Position numbers and translations under genes: made by a program
Part shown: in pieces, positions 25,462-57,588 of the stretch
Position numbering within the stretch: position 1 is the stretch's first letter
Layout: each line of letters starts with the position of its first letter
NCBI GenBank assembly: GCA_054601695.1
Contig: BAAHQB010000164.1
Location: forward strand, 186,001 to 250,000
Source of the DNA: Amorphochlora amoebiformis
Taxonomy: Eukaryota > Cercozoa > Chlorarachniophyceae
Reading direction: 5' to 3'
Length of the DNA stretch: 64,000 nucleotides
Notes under the pieces: model-generated
The model's database searches: none
Told to the model about the DNA's origin: nothing
The model's input: only the letters and a program-made list of their open reading frames with translations

Positions 25462-25516
<55 letters not shown>

Positions 25517-25721
25517 GTACAAAAACGTCCATGTATACAAATGTAGTATATATATATATACATATAATATATATATATATATATGTATTCATGTCCATAT
25601 ATGTATAATCTATACACACATGTATGTATATATATATATATATATATTTACATATATATATACATATATAAAATTATATATATACATATATATATGTAAT
25701 ATATATATATATATATATTAA

Positions 25722-25772
<51 letters not shown>

Positions 25773-25974
25773 CCTCTGAAATGATCTTTCGGATCGTGGG
25801 GAGCATATCATTGCTACATACCTACTTATATAATATAATATAACTGAATATATATATATATATATATAATATATAATATATACATATATATACATATATA
25901 CATATATGCACATATATATATATATACATATGTGTTGTTGTTGCTACATACCTACTTATATAATATAATATAAC

Positions 25975-26025
<51 letters not shown>

Positions 26026-26141
26026 CTACATACCTAGTGTGGTTATACAATTATATATAACTGAATATATATGGATATATAAATATATATATTATATATA
26101 TTGTATATTATATATATATATTATATATATATATATAAATA

Positions 26142-26172
<31 letters not shown>

Positions 26173-26429
26173 CATATGTACGTGTATACATATGTGTTGT
26201 TGTTGGTACATAATAGTGGTTATATAATATAATATAACTGAATATATATATATATATATATATATCCATATATATATATGTATATATATATATAATATAT
26301 ACATATGTGTTGTTGTTGCTACGTACCTAGTGGTTATATCATATAAGTGAATCAATATATATATATATATATACATAGTTATGATGTATATACATATATA
26401 TGTATATATGTATATATATAATATATATA

Positions 26430-26468
<39 letters not shown>

Positions 26469-26812
26469 TTTTAATGTAATGTGTGGCATATTACCAGCGC
26501 AAAATTTCTCTTTTAATATATATATATTTATATACACATCTAAATACATACACATATAGATATATGTATATATATACACACACACACATATGTACATATA
26601 TATCCAAACATACATATGTAACACGCATACTGCCAGCGTGTGAACAGTTTCTTTATCAACACACATATGCACACACACACACACACACAACACACATGCA
26701 CACACACGTAGAGTTATCTACACAAATGTGTGTACATGTACACATCACACATATATTTAAAAATATGTGCATACACATTCTCATATATACACATACACAT
26801 ATCATATATACG

Positions 26813-26897
<85 letters not shown>

Positions 26898-26942
26898 CCA
26901 GCGCGTCAAGAGTTCCTTTGTCAATCACGAGGTCGAATGAGT

Positions 26943-26983
<41 letters not shown>

Positions 26984-27127
26984 ATATAAATATAAATATG
27001 TATAAATATATGTATATGTAATATTAATATATACATATATTATATATATATATATATATATATAATGTATGTTTATATATATATATATATATATTACATT
27101 TATTTCGTATACATGTTTACATATACG

Positions 27128-27189
<62 letters not shown>

Positions 27190-27297
27190 TATACACACCT
27201 GAGAAGGAGAGGCGAGAAGCGTCCATTTGAACCCACTTAAGACTTTGTACAGAGCTCTCTTTCGCCTCGCTAGAACGCTAGATTACCATATATATAT

Positions 27298-27369
<72 letters not shown>

Positions 27370-27431
27370 TAATATACATATAAATCTATAAACAGAGCTT
27401 TTTTTCGCCTCGCTAGAACGCTAGATTATAA

Positions 27432-27476
<45 letters not shown>

Positions 27477-27554
27477 CTATAAATAGAGCTCCCTTTCGCC
27501 TCGCTAGAACGCTAGAACGCTAGATTACCATATATATATATATATTATAAATCT

Positions 27555-27585
<31 letters not shown>

Positions 27586-27675
27586 CATGTGTACATACAT
27601 ATATATATATATATATATACTATATTCTCATACATATATATATATTTATATATATATATATATATACTTATAATA

Positions 27676-27716
<41 letters not shown>

Positions 27717-27829
27717 TTCATTCTGTTGATACAGAGCTTGCATATGTCGATGCTCGTATATATTTGAACACATATATACACATATCTATGTGCAGATATG
27801 TATACATATATACACATATCTATGTGCAG

Positions 27830-27876
<47 letters not shown>

Positions 27877-28025
27877 CCTTTTTCATTCTGTTGATACAGA
27901 GCTTGGATATGTCGATGCTCGTCACATCCCCATATCCATCCAGAGCTATATATAACATATACATATATATATATATATATTATATACATAATATATATAT
28001 ATATATATATATTCTATACACACGC

Positions 28026-28069
<44 letters not shown>

Positions 28070-28144
28070 TTGGATACATTGACACAGGTCTCGTGGTAGA
28101 TTAGAGTTTCTACAGCCGATATATATATATATATATATACATAT

Positions 28145-28183
<39 letters not shown>

Positions 28184-28316
28184 CATATACATACATACAT
28201 ATTGGGATATATTGACCCAGGTCTCGTGGTAGATTAGATAGATATATATATATATATATAAATACATATTTGGATATATTGACCCAGGTCTCGTGGTAGA
28301 TTAGAGTTTCTACAGC

Positions 28317-28391
<75 letters not shown>

Positions 28392-28573
28392 CATATACAT
28401 ACATACATATTGGGATATATTGACCCAGGTCTCGTGGTAGATTAGATAGATATATATATATATATAAATACATATTTGGATATATTGACCCAGGTCTCGT
28501 GGTAGATTAGAGTTTCCGCAGCCGATGTTAAGAATTCGTGAGTCTTCATCTACTAGCTCTTCAAGGTAAGGCT

Positions 28574-28612
<39 letters not shown>

Positions 28613-28761
28613 TATATGTATATGTGTATATATATGCATATATATATATATAAATATATATATGATTAAATCTGTATATGTATATTATGTTGTATATACA
28701 TACATACATATGTATATATATATATATATATATGTACATATATATATGTATATATGGTATT

Positions 28762-28800
<39 letters not shown>

Positions 28801-28808
28801 GTTGTATT

Positions 28809-28853
<45 letters not shown>

Positions 28854-28911
28854 AAATTATTTATATACATGTATATGAATATATTTGTGCGTGTTCGTGT
28901 GTGTGTAAGTG

Positions 28912-28962
<51 letters not shown>

Positions 28963-28981
28963 AATGTGCGTACAGATGTAC

Positions 28982-29034
<53 letters not shown>

Positions 29035-29053
29035 CGTACGTAATGTATATGTG

Positions 29054-29107
<54 letters not shown>

Positions 29108-29133
29108 ATATATACATACATATATGTATATAC

Positions 29134-29177
<44 letters not shown>

Positions 29178-29477
29178 TAAATATATATACATATACACAC
29201 ATCAAAAAAAGACCTAAGATACTCACACACACACACACGCACACGAATACGTACGTAAACATCTCATCATCACCTTTAGACTCCTGTAGTCCGTGTACCA
29301 ATCAAACGTCCCCTCCGTCTTTTCGTAGCGCTTGTCCCAGTACCCAGGATCATGATATATATTCCGCTTCCCTGCCTCTGTCCGTTCCTTAATCACATGC
29401 ACACAGTTTTCGGGCACGAGGATTTGACGGCAGAGTAGACATTTTCGTGGGGTCATTGTTGCAGGGCGTGAGGACAT
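22918..29477 (-). CDS. METTL13/EEF1AKMT4-like SAM-dependent methyltransferase
   Basis: Class I methyltransferases of this group modify proteins such as eEF1A using S-adenosylmethionine. Exons on the minus strand: 29477-29274, 28571-28490, 27945-27878, 27277-27199, 26945-26899, (one not found), 25813-25774, 24901-24818 and 22953-22918. Hallmarks in order: [19 protein letters not shown], the SAM-binding motif [16 protein letters not shown], the acidic-loop strand [23 protein letters not shown], motif [13 protein letters not shown] (diagnostic of the METTL13 group), [29 protein letters not shown] and HPLWSVK. Exons 1-5 and 7-9 each keep frame. Exon 7 is entered in phase 2 while exon 5 ends in phase 0, so a small exon lies between 25,814 and 26,898. 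A possible next exon at about 22370-22295 reads AIRVPYSPSALLIRR, but the family's C-terminal strand was not found. The N-terminus has two Cys pairs (CLLC and later). Most of its introns carry echoes of these exons. Confidence 0.85.
23225..24645. repeat. long polypyrimidine (CT)n/(CTGT)n tract
   Basis: About 1.4 kb of CTCTCT with CTGTGTCTC phrases and a 13-C run (23826-23838). The exon-8 phrase CATACTTGTTTGAAAAA recurs near 23453-23470 and 23570-23588, so this tract itself contains remnants of exon copies. The Ser/Leu/Cys frames of more than 400 residues are repeat translations. Confidence 0.95.
24640..24868 (-). repeat. three tandem copies of the 3' half of methyltransferase exon 8
   Basis: The segment encoding [13 protein letters not shown] with its GTATGT donor occurs three times (about 24648-24691, 24732-24775 and 24818-24861), separated by CT repeats. 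Only the last is continuous with the rest of exon 8. The copies are almost identical (one base differs within the exon part), so the duplication is recent or homogenised. Confidence 0.9.
25806..26350 (-). repeat. array echoing the acceptor of methyltransferase exon 7
   Basis: TACATACCTA and GTTGTTGTTGCTAC blocks recur about every 80-110 bp (about 25815, 25935, 26021, 26195, 26309) with TATAATATAATATAACTGAAT spacers. They reproduce the exon 7 acceptor region followed by a short substitute for the exon's first bases. Confidence 0.85.
26484..26680 (-). repeat. two decayed copies of methyltransferase exon 5
   Basis: Blocks at about 26490-26525 and 26628-26662 align to the exon encoding [10 protein letters not shown] (minus: GACAAAGGAACTCTTGACGC versus GATAAAGAAACTGTTCACAC and a shorter match). 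Both retain a GCTGG before a potential donor but are otherwise degraded. Confidence 0.55.
27300..27368. repeat. (TAA)n microsatellite
   Basis: Trinucleotide repeat between exon 4 of the methyltransferase and its first echo copy. Confidence 0.95.
27395..27532 (-). repeat. two extra copies of the start of methyltransferase exon 4
   Basis: The exon 4 acceptor and first 25 or so bases (plus strand: TTTCGCCTCGCTAGAACGCT) recur at about 27400-27427 and 27491-27530. The second has an additional internal duplication of AGAACGCT. The functional exon at 27199-27277 is the only complete copy. Confidence 0.9.
27714..27770 (-). repeat. extra copy of the end of methyltransferase exon 3
   Basis: Encodes [15 protein letters not shown] followed by the GTATATA donor, against [15 protein letters not shown] in the complete exon at 27878-27945. 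One substitution only in this part. It lies between exons 3 and 4, so it competes as an alternative splice donor. Confidence 0.9.
28065..28510 (-). repeat. about four extra copies of the end of methyltransferase exon 2
   Basis: The block encoding NSNLPRDL with donor GGTCAATATATCC recurs at about 28077-28120, 28203-28230, 28268-28319 and 28411-28447 beside the complete exon at 28490-28571. The copies alternate between long (about 55 bp) and short (about 30 bp) forms, making a higher-order repeat of about 190 bp with TA spacers. Confidence 0.92.
28585..29200. repeat. (TA)n-rich intron 1 of the methyltransferase
   Basis: TA repeats with (TG)n islands. No exon is seen between exons 1 and 2. Confidence 0.9.
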
Positions 29478-30530
29478 ATAACCTCAGAGTTTTTAAAGAT
29501 TTACAAGGTGATCTGCGAGCTTTGAGAGCATAAATATTGGCCGTGTTGATGTGTAAAAAGGGGTCTTCTGGGTTTATATCGGTGGTAACATGACGAGAGC
29601 ATGTATACTTCCCGTGTACAACGCAAATGGAGTTGAGGGGTGTGGGAGTATGTATACTGGTCATGTAAGTATGCTCATGACCTGTGTTTACAGATTGAGA
29701 GTATGATGCGCTTTGTAAATACCGCAATGTTTGAGCCGCCTGGGCCCCCAGTTTGCTCCCCTCGATCTGATCCGACGCCATCGCTCGCCTCCACCTCGTG
29801 GAGATCCTTGATCTCTTTCTTTCTTGTCATTTCGGCGGAAAGGTCGCTTTTATTTGGCCCCAGATCGCTCTTCTTGGTCTCCATTTTTCCTTTCCGATGT
29901 GATGGTCACCAAGAGATGTCACACACTATCCGTCACCTAGGTATGTCACAGTATGAGCGGTACCCACGGGCTTGGGTTCCGAGATGATTTGTCGTCCGGA
30001 TGAGGTTCCCAGCGATATCTCCGCGCCTTCGGCATGGCGCCCAGAACCTACTCCCCCTCCCCCATCGACCCTCGCGCCTGGCCTTCATATCAAGCTTAAT
30101 AACCCTCTGTTTTTTCTCGATTTTCACCGCACAAGAGGGGTGGGGGTTCGGGGGAGGGTTGTCAGGAGACACATCTCCGTTAACATCGGCGTTGCTTGGG
30201 CGGGGTTTGGTTGATTTGAAAGGAACGAGGGTGGTAGGAGGGAGGTCACTACGCTTAAGGTGAGGGAGAAAGGGGGGGGGGGTGTATCAGGTTGGGTTTG
30301 GGGTTGATACGTTGTCGAAATCTTACATTTGATTATGTTTTGCTTTATTAGAGGAGGGGGGGATGGAACGAGGGTTGTTGAGGACGTGGAGGTACGGACT
30401 GGGGTATGGTGGAGAAAGCGCGGGAAAGGGAGAGAGGGAGAGAGCGAGAGAGACCAATGGGGGGGGGAGAGAGAAAAAGAGAAAGAGCGGCAGGGAAGAG
30501 GAGAGGCGAAAGGTGAGAATAATCGAGTGT
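29478..30530. promoter_or_regulatory. intergenic stretch between divergent genes, presumed promoters
   Basis: Over 1 kb of non-repetitive to G-rich sequence separates the minus-strand methyltransferase from the plus-strand Sel1 gene, the largest gap of this kind in the window. The minus strand holds protein-like frames that might be 5' exons of the methyltransferase: from ATG 29884 (METKKSDLGPNKSDLSAEMT...) with a possible donor GTATTT at about 29715, and from ATG 29781 (MASDQIEGSKLGAQAAQTLR...). Both cannot be real and neither was joined. 30250-30530 is G-rich with poly-G runs (up to 10 G). Confidence 0.4.
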
Positions 30531-30532
30531 GC

Positions 30533-30574
<42 letters not shown>

Positions 30575-30592
30575 TAATATATATATATATAT

Positions 30593-30632
<40 letters not shown>

Positions 30633-30807
30633 TAATATATATATATATATATATATACATACATACATACATACATACATACATACAGACGATACAATCA
30701 GGGTCAGAAAACCCCAAAAAAAGGGAATATCTCCCTCCTCATAATACACATACACACATACACATACACATACATATACAATCATTCATATATATTCTAT
30801 ATAGGCA

Positions 30808-51855
<21,048 letters not shown>

Positions 51856-52214
51856 GCCGCACAATTGCTATGTCATCATTGCTCAGTTTTGTATATGTCA
51901 CGCGAACCGATTTCAGATACCTAGGATGCTAGCTACACTTATTTTTACAGTCGCCTATTGCTAGTATAGCTATTCTGTACGTGACCAGGTCTCTGGAGGA
52001 CTTGATCATGACCCATTCTGTGTCATGTCAAGAAAATAGTAGAATGGGAGTATCTGGAGTATGGATTTGAAATTATAAATTTTCAATGACATAAATTGCT
52101 CGCTAGCGCTCAGCATCGACGACGTACCGAAAGACTCGAGCAGCCTTAAGGTAGTTAAACAGTCTCTAGTCCACGTCCTCATATTTTTTTTATGACTAGT
52201 ATGATCTACAGAGC
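51856..52214. other. intergenic stretch between converging genes
   Basis: Unique sequence between the Sel1-gene stop and the stop of the minus-strand secreted-type gene; presumably the two 3' untranslated regions. I see no gene in it. Confidence 0.6.
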
Positions 52215-52598
52215 TTATAGTTTGACTACTTCTTCCTCCGGATCTGATTCTTGTTTTTTGGTTTCCTCATTGACAACGGGAACGGGAAAAATTTGAGGAG
52301 CAGAGGTCCGGCGGCCTGAAGGTGGCGATTTGATTGCGCTATCTGTACGTAAGATATATATATATATATATGTATGTATATATGTATATAATGTTATATA
52401 TATATATATGTATATATGTACATTTTTACATACGTTAAATACATATATGTAATATATATATGTGTATGTATATGTATGTATGTATATATATATGTTATAT
52501 GTATGTATATTATATGTACATTTTTACATATTTATATATATATATATATATATATATAAATATAATATATTTATATATATATATATATATATACACAC

Positions 52599-52636
<38 letters not shown>

Positions 52637-52855
52637 ACATATATATATATGTAAGCAATATATGAAATGTGTATCATGGTATTTACCATGCACAAATACA
52701 CACATACACATATACACATAATATATAAGCTTGTATGTGTTATATAATAAAATATAGATATACATATGTAAAAATATTAGATGTAAATGTGCATTTTTTA
52801 TATATATGTAATATAAAAAATGCATATTTACATCTACATAAATATAAATGTATAC

Positions 52856-52903
<48 letters not shown>

Positions 52904-52936
52904 TATATATATTTATATAATATATCTATTTATATA

Positions 52937-52996
<60 letters not shown>

Positions 52997-53137
52997 ATAA
53001 AACTGCTTACCCTGCTCCGAAAGACTGGTGCGATGATGCGTTTCCCACACCGCCGACTCGATCTCGTTCTCGGACAGAGGCTCAAAAACCACGCTCGCTA
53101 AGACCATAACCACGAAGACAAAAGAGATGTTAACCAT
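52215..53137 (-). CDS. 84-residue secreted or membrane-anchored protein, function unknown
   Basis: Two exons on the minus strand, 53137-53011 and 52342-52215, join in phase 1 through a 668-nt TA-rich intron with a good donor (GTAAGC) and acceptor (TACGTACAG). The product begins MVNISFVFVVMVLASVVFEP, a typical signal peptide or N-terminal anchor, then SENEIESAVWETHHRTSLSE, a Pro/Ser-rich middle (KSPPSGRRTSAPQIFPVPVV) and an acidic tail ending DPEEEVVKL. The total is 255 nt with TAA. No family was recognised. If the N-terminal segment is not cleaved the protein would be a small single-pass membrane protein. Confidence 0.65.
52370..52990. repeat. (TA)n-rich intron of the 84-residue gene
   Basis: TA repeats, with a TACATTTTTACATA phrase twice (about 52419 and 52518) and an imperfect inverted repeat around 52770-52835 (TTAGATGTAAATGTGCATTTTT / AAAAATGCATATTTACATCTA). 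Confidence 0.85.
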
Positions 53138-53735
53138 GGTTGCAAGAGGAATCTATATTTAGATGGGCTATCTCTACACGCACGAGAATCATAGCCTCCA
53201 TAGGGTTCCTCTTCCAAATCCCTAGCCTTTCCTCCGAGCTCCCCGGCGCCAGACTTTATGCTCTTCGGACAGGGCAGCAAGGGTCCCGTGCTCCTCTTGC
53301 ACTCCTTCTGAATATCGACTCGCATTCAGAACAATTCTCACGCCAGATATGATGAGTGCAACTGTTACTTGTCTTATTGGTGGCCCGGGAGCTGGTGTGG
53401 GCGGCGACGGCGGTTCGATCATCGCCAGATGTGGAACATTTTCGCGTAAGTCGCGGATAGGACCCTGAGCCGGTTCAATAACGTTCTTAGTTGTATGTTA
53501 TCGAAGGCTCCAAAAGTGTGGTGTGGAAAGCGCGAGTTTAACAATAGAGAGCGAGAGAATAAATTTAAGGATGGTGCCGGCAGAGTGGTAGGTGAGGCGG
53601 TACCAACTTCGCTCCCTTGAGCAACGTGAGATTGTAGTCCTCACCGAAGTGAGACGGGTACACTGAAGCTGTACAGATATGTGGGGAAAGGATACCGCAG
53701 TGGCGATAAGCTGCGGCGACAAGCTGCATTTATAT
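53138..53735. other. unresolved coding-like region upstream of the 84-residue gene
   Basis: Unique GC-balanced sequence with open frames on both strands, so no gene is called. On the plus strand an ATG at 53349 opens MMSATVTCLIGGPGAG, which resembles the start of a P-loop nucleoside-monophosphate kinase but lacks the Lys-Gly-Thr that should follow, and it ends at a consensus donor GTAAGT (53446). A plus-strand fragment at 53699-53735 reads [10 protein letters not shown], like the SGD-LR motif of the same kinases, but its phase does not join. A third plus frame around 53505-53630 reads [20 protein letters not shown]. Minus-strand frames are equally open. Confidence 0.3.
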
Positions 53736-53791
53736 GTGTATATATGTGTATATACATATACAGAAATATGCATATGAATATACATACATAC

Positions 53792-53794
<3 letters not shown>

Positions 53795-53844
<50 letters not shown>

Positions 53845-53865
53845 TAGTATACATAGTATACATAG

Positions 53866-53919
<54 letters not shown>

Positions 53920-54006
53920 CCTATAAATTGATGAGAAATATTTATACCATATATATCAAATACATACATGCATACATATATAACATAAGTACCGTAATGT
54001 ATACAT

Positions 54007-54049
<43 letters not shown>

Positions 54050-54130
54050 CATATCCACATATCTACATATCCACATATCCACATACATACACATACACAT
54101 ATCAACATATCAACATATCTTTATATATAT

Positions 54131-54175
<45 letters not shown>

Positions 54176-54237
54176 TATAATATATAAACCATGATTCAAA
54201 TATGTGTATATTTTATATTATATTCCATAACACACAA

Positions 54238-54306
<69 letters not shown>

Positions 54307-54330
54307 GTATATGTTTTGTACATGCATAGA
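53795..54330. repeat. (TA)n tracts with CA-rich patches
   Basis: TA repeats, a CATATCCACATAT/CAACATAT patch at 54047-54120, and (CA)n at 54008-54020 and 54236-54256. No gene seen. Confidence 0.9.
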
Positions 54331-54467
54331 GAATTACACATTTGTATAGTTATGTATACATAAGCTATATATGTATATATAAAAGACACATATACATATT
54401 TTTACCTGTTACAAATACTCAAAGCAATAAAAATAATGTATGTTGTAGTACGTGGATCGTAAATTAT

Positions 54468-55176
54468 TCATATTAGTATTTGATTCAGGTTTGTGGTAGC
54501 TGTTTTACCTCTGAACAAAAGAATGTTCTCTGCTCCGAGAGGCCCTCTGTGAACGTGAAAAAAGCAAATAGAGAAGATATTCCGTACGATAGGCCGCGCA
54601 CCTGATTTCATAAGCACTCCCATCAGAAGTCTGCCTGTCACTGTCCCGGATAGTGAGGTCATGGTATCCATCACCTTTCGAGCGAACTCAGAGAGCTCGT
54701 GAAGCTGCTTAGGTGTGGCTCCTCCAGGAATTATCAACTTACGGTAGCATATCCTCGAGTACTGTGGGATAAGAGAGAGAATAGGTCTCCAGCTACTTCG
54801 TGAATTAGGATGCATCAAATAACCTTTTCCTTGTATAATTTGAAGACAGAGGCGAATCGGGCGAAGGGAATAAGCTGTCACAGATGTTAAGTCTCGTGAA
54901 TAGGATCATTGTTTTTGGGCGCTAGTGCTAGAGGTCAGATGGTACCCTTGGGTGGTTAGCAGAGGGATAGAACAGACCTGGATCCCCTTCCGAATACTAC
55001 TCTGAGCCGCCTCGAGAAGAAACAATCGACCTGGAAGACAAACAGATGGTTTCGAAGGAATCACCTGTAGAGTTACTCTAATTGTATTTTTTTTTATTAC
55101 CTGAGAAAGTATCTCGGAAAAACAGCATTATGTGATCCCACTCAGACCAGGTTAGGCCACTGAAATTGTAGAGCAT
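54468..55176 (-). CDS. 157-residue protein, function unknown
   Basis: Four exons on the minus strand (55176-55101, 55030-54978, 54874-54824, 54761-54468) sum to 474 nt, all joins in phase. The first donor is GTAATA and the acceptors are TCTTCCAG, TGTGACAG and CCCACAG; introns are 62-103 nt. The product starts MLYNFSGLTWSEWDHIMLFF, continues RLFLLEAAQSSIRKGIQLIP and KLIIPGGATPKQLHELSEFA, and ends NLNQILI with TGA. The amphipathic middle suggests helices; no family was recognised. The start ATG overlaps the stop of the upstream gene (TAATG). A strong donor-like GTAAGT inside the last exon (about 54743) means further splicing is possible. The residue model is moderately supported by composition and phase only. 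Confidence 0.5.
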
Positions 55177-55816
55177 TACACGCTGCTAATCTTCTTCTTG
55201 GATTTGCGGGGAATTCTGACCGAATAAGTTGAGCCACGATCCGATCTTTTGAGTGGAAGAGTAAAATATCGAAGCTCTGGGCCTGATGGAGAGGTGTTAA
55301 TGGCAACACGTGAGGGCCGAAGGGTAGAAAGAACCTCGCTAGCGACTTTTTCCAACGTCCTCCAGCTGCGTTAGAGGAAAACATTAGCTGTTGACCAAGG
55401 AATCGTGGAGATTAAAGTATGCCTTATTTTTCTTGCTGCGGGTGCATGCCCGCTTATAGTAGACTTCTTCCGCTCCCTGAGGAAAAGGAAGTGGATAGGC
55501 AGGTGAAAATACAGTGTGTGAACAGACTTACGTTAATCCACTGGAGCTACTCGAAGCATACTCTTTCCTCTGAAAATTAGAATGTCCACGCGTGTCAGAT
55601 CGGTGGCATATCAGATACAATTCCAGAATCACCGCCCAAAACAGATACAGCCACTCAAGCAGCAAAATACGCCCTCTATTCTGGGTATATTTCCTGCGCT
55701 AAATTGCCTACCTTCTCCCCATGTGGCCGAATTGTGGCAATTCTTGAGTTTGCCACGAAACTTCCAAGCTTATAATCCGGAGGCCGTGTTTTGGCTTCGC
55801 CCTTCTGGGCCTCCAT
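55176..55816 (-). CDS. 137-residue basic protein, function unknown
   Basis: Four exons on the minus strand (55816-55712, 55569-55532, 55476-55396, 55365-55176) sum to 414 nt with every join in phase. ATG 55816 sits in a good context (AAAATGG). The product reads MEAQKGEAKTRPPDYKLGSF, ANSRIATIRPHGEK, then YASSSSSGLTERKKSTISG, LEKVASEVLSTLRPSRVAIN and ends RIPRKSKKKISSV with TAA. It is rich in Ser, Arg and Lys, with a likely helix in the third quarter. Introns are 142, 55 and 30 nt. The frame is open for a further 9 codons upstream of the ATG, so an earlier start is possible. The plus-strand frame across 55582-55986 is long but is read as antisense to this gene. Confidence 0.55.
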
Positions 55817-56104
55817 TTTCTGGTTGTCTTTTGAGACCACCACCTAGAAACTACCGGTCACTACCGGGGATTCTGTTATATGAGTCGATTTGGTCTTTTT
55901 CGGAACCCAGCCTCGGGTTCACATCCGACGGAGCAGGTCGCAGGGCACGCCGTCGGGATAGGTGCTTCCCTGAGATGAGAGTATAATGGCTATAGGTGCA
56001 TTCGGACAGTTGTAATAATGGTTGGGTAGGGAAACTAATGATTGGATTGTCTCGAATCGCTAAGAGTAGTTCGCAAAACAGACCACGTCATCCTGTCGGG
56101 GGCC
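55817..56104. promoter_or_regulatory. bidirectional promoter region
   Basis: 288 bases of unique sequence lie between the divergent starts of the 137-residue minus gene and the 92-residue plus gene. It presumably holds both promoters; no specific element was recognised. Confidence 0.4.
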
Positions 56105-56655
56105 ATGATGCAAATACGTCGGCGGACTGGTGATGAAACTTACCGCCTCTAACGTGATTTCAGAACCTCTAATAGCTCCCCAAATCCCCTATACTGTAGA
56201 CAAGGCGACGGAGATGAAGAATCTCAACGTGGTATTCCTACCATACCATCTGGTGAACTGATAGACTAATATCTATCTGAATTCAGGGGGAAACGGACAC
56301 GACGTCGAACACGGCCCCTCCGCCCTCTTATCATATCATCAGAATAGCTCAAACCGTCAAGAGGGTGACGATACGTGCGCATCGCACCGTTTGAACGCCC
56401 CCTGAATTACTTTATTGATCTCAGAACTGGCTTGTGTTCTTGTTTCTTTTTGGCGGCCTGTTCTTGTACGTGTCTATCCAACTAGCTTTCGAGGCGAAAA
56501 CGGTAGCACCTGAAATCACTGTCAGGCGCTAGATTCCTCTGATTCGGACCGTGTTTATGTAGGTTTTAGGTGTCAAGATCGGCCACGAGGGCGCGGTCGA
56601 GATCAACAAGTACATCATGCTGCCGGGGATTCTTAGGTTTTGCCCAATAAAATAG
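56105..56655 (+). CDS. 92-residue single-pass membrane protein, function unknown
   Basis: Six exons (56105-56129, 56200-56231, 56287-56364, 56425-56465, 56486-56502, 56570-56655) sum to 279 nt with all joins in phase and a TAG stop. Introns are 70, 55, 60, 20 and 67 nt. The product starts MMQIRRRTDKATEMKNLNVG, has a Thr/Pro-rich stretch (TDTTSNTAPPPSYHIIRIAQ), one transmembrane helix (NWLVFLFLFGGLFFF) and a C-terminal part FRGENGVKIGHEGAVEINKY ending RFCPIK. The basic N-terminal half before the helix and the dense, very short introns are notable. No family was recognised. The 20-nt intron (56466-56485) is the most doubtful join. Confidence 0.6.
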
Positions 56656-56689
56656 ACACATAATGCGTACGTGTATATATGAATAATAC

Positions 56690-56701
56690 GTACATTATAT
56701 T

Positions 56702-56741
<40 letters not shown>

Positions 56742-56786
56742 GTTATATATATATGTTAATATATACAAATATAAACATACATACAT

Positions 56787-56845
<59 letters not shown>
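56690..56845. repeat. (TA)n tract
   Basis: TA repeat between the 92-residue gene and the terminal exon at 56908. Confidence 0.9.
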
Positions 56846-56907
56846 AAATGTATGTACGTACATGCGCACGTAAATTTTATGCACGTACATATGAAGGTAA
56901 ACTACAG

Positions 56908-57030
56908 GGAGATAAAAGAGTAATTCAAATTCAAAAATACGCTCAGGCGAACCGCAAACTGGGTGGGCCAAACCTCAACATTCCTGAGTCTAGTGGTAAC
57001 GTCTTCTCGAGATCTAGTCTTGGATTTTGA
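56908..57030 (+). CDS. terminal exon of an unrecognised plus-strand gene
   Basis: After an acceptor ACTACAG (56901-56907) a frame enters in phase 0 and reads [40 protein letters not shown] and TGA. The frame is also open upstream to an ATG at 56848, giving an alternative unspliced 60-residue protein. The upstream piece ([17 protein letters not shown]) is more repeat-like. No family recognised. Confidence 0.4.
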   Translation, partial: GDKRVIQIQKYAQANRKLGGPNLNIPESSGNVFSRSSLGF

Positions 57031-57099
57031 GTGATATTTTACCACCCTGAACACGTCGTGAATATAAGATATCCATCATATACAACACGGAAACGGTGT

Positions 57100-57281
57100 T
57101 TACGAAAAACAGAGTTGTGATCTGCCTTCGGGTTCGAAGTCAGGGTTGTTGGTAAGGTAGGCAAGTTTGTTGATAGCATCTATGCTGTGGTACCCCAGCG
57201 CATGTGGGGAGGTAAAGAAAGCTATAAAGCATGGAGACACGCTCGAGACTACCAGCTCTCTCAGCGAAACACGGTGCATGT
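57100..57281 (-). CDS. terminal exon of an unrecognised minus-strand gene
   Basis: An acceptor ending GTTAG at 57283-57282 is followed by a frame entered with two bases and reading [59 protein letters not shown] and a stop. Composition is clearly protein-like and this is the only long frame in the block. The preceding exon would have to end in phase 1. Candidates beyond the (CG)n tract on the minus strand (58593-58551, reading [14 protein letters not shown]) match in phase, but that block is better explained as a plus-strand exon. Confidence 0.45.
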
Positions 57282-57285
57282 CTAA

Positions 57286-57290
57286 CGATA

Positions 57291-57333
<43 letters not shown>

Positions 57334-57342
57334 GACACATAT

Positions 57343-57394
<52 letters not shown>

Positions 57395-57478
57395 GACCAA
57401 AAATATATGAATATATATATATATATATATATGTGTGTGTATATATGTGTGTACATACATGTGTGTGTGTATATATGT

Positions 57479-57516
<38 letters not shown>

Positions 57517-57547
57517 TGAAAAATATATAAATATATATATATATATG

Positions 57548-57588
<41 letters not shown>

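Noticed and set aside
55582-55986. 135-residue plus-strand frame starting MSTRVRSVAYQIQ
   Set aside because: It lies antisense to two phase-consistent exons of the minus-strand 137-residue gene, which has splice sites and a better start context.
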